Source of the DNA: Callipepla californica brunnescens
Taxonomy: Eukaryota > Chordata > Aves > Galliformes > Odontophoridae
NCBI GenBank assembly: GCA_023055505.1
Contig: JALIRH010000002.1
Span: 4,520,001 to 4,584,000 of the forward strand
Reading direction: 5' to 3'
DNA: 64,000 nucleotides
Translations under genes and position numbers: made by a program
Shown: one piece after another, positions 63,741-64,000 of the stretch
How positions within the stretch are numbered: the first letter of the stretch is position 1
Layout: each line of letters starts with the position of its first letter
The notes under the pieces: model-generated
What the model saw: only the letters and a program-made list of their open reading frames with translations
Told to the model about the DNA's origin: nothing
The model's database searches: none

Positions 63741-64000
63741 AATTAATATAACTGTTGCCATCTACTAACAAACTAGAGCAGGGATAAGCTAAAGACAAAC
63801 TAAAAACACCTTCTTTCCATCCACCCTCTTTTGCTTTCTCTCCCAAAGCAGTGCAGGGGAGCAGAAAATGAATTATAATCATCCCATATTGCTTACTTTC
63901 TGCTCCTTCATGATCACTCTCTGCTCCTTCATGATCACTCTCTGCCTCTGATCCGTGGGTTCCTCTAGTGGGATGCCATCCTTCCCCAGATAATGCTGCA
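63741..64000. mobile_element. Probable LTR-retrotransposon LTR, right part, running off the window
   Basis: 'ccaccctcttttgctttctctccc', 'aagcagtgcaggggagcag', 'tgctccttcatgatcactctctg', 'gatccgtgggttcctctagtgggatgcc' and 'atccttccccaga' fit the second half of the same type of avian LTR as 62993-63111. The 21-bp unit TGCTCCTTCATGATCACTCTC at 63901-63921 is duplicated at 63922-63942. Confidence 0.5.

Larger units (their letters stand above)
46064..64000 (+). other. FAM135B: FAM135B downstream intron (partial, more than 17.9 kb)
   Basis: It starts with the donor GTAAAC at 46064 and no acceptor followed by FAM135B-like codons was found before the window ends. CR1 fragments are listed separately. 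Stretches with nothing recognised: 46363-47763 (very AT-rich at 46770-46985), 48841-51197 (two short tandem duplications), 51816-53522, 54272-55189, 55293-56183, 56651-57654 and 57925-62992, the longest repeat-poor stretch of the window. Confidence 0.75.

Overview
This is bird nuclear DNA: AT-rich, intron-dense sequence from the 5' part of a large gene. Two things show it. First, about thirty fragments of the CR1 LINE retrotransposon are scattered through it, on both strands. Many keep the avian 3' end (a 'GGTTGGA..TAGATGATCT' block followed by ATTCTATGATTCT-like octamer repeats). Together they cover very roughly 9-10 kb, about 15% of the window. Second, two small exons encode the N-terminus of FAM135B. 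The species cannot be fixed from this window alone.

The only well-supported gene is FAM135B on the + strand. The first coding exon is 22188-22283, with ATG at 22207. The next coding exon is 45984-46063. Both have good splice sites, and joining them completes a glycine codon and gives the family's QRG-YYQIR junction. The intron between them is 23,700 bp. After 46063 no further exon was found, so the following intron exceeds 17.9 kb and runs off the right edge. Everything left of 22188 is an upstream intron or 5' flank; no promoter or 5' noncoding exon was recognised there. Together the exons give 52 codons plus one base of a protein of roughly 1,400 residues.

Layout: 1-22187, upstream sequence with eight CR1 pieces and simple repeats, ending in a motif-rich block just before the first coding exon. 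22284-45983, intron with many CR1 pieces, including a CR1 nested inside another (32400-33753), a long plus-strand copy (35035-35910) and two fragments of CR1 reverse transcriptase on the minus strand. Near its 3' end lies a strong 82-nt hairpin (45448-45529) and a smaller palindrome (45807-45828). 46064-64000, intron with ten more CR1 pieces and, at the right edge, a probable LTR-retrotransposon remnant split by a CR1 insertion.

Most open reading frames here are chance frames or lie in CR1. No prokaryote-type system, CRISPR array, rRNA, tRNA or intact mobile element was seen. The observations most worth a second look are the hairpin, the motif-rich block before the first coding exon, the two-codon upstream ORF, and an unidentified minus-strand reading frame at 48180-48512.
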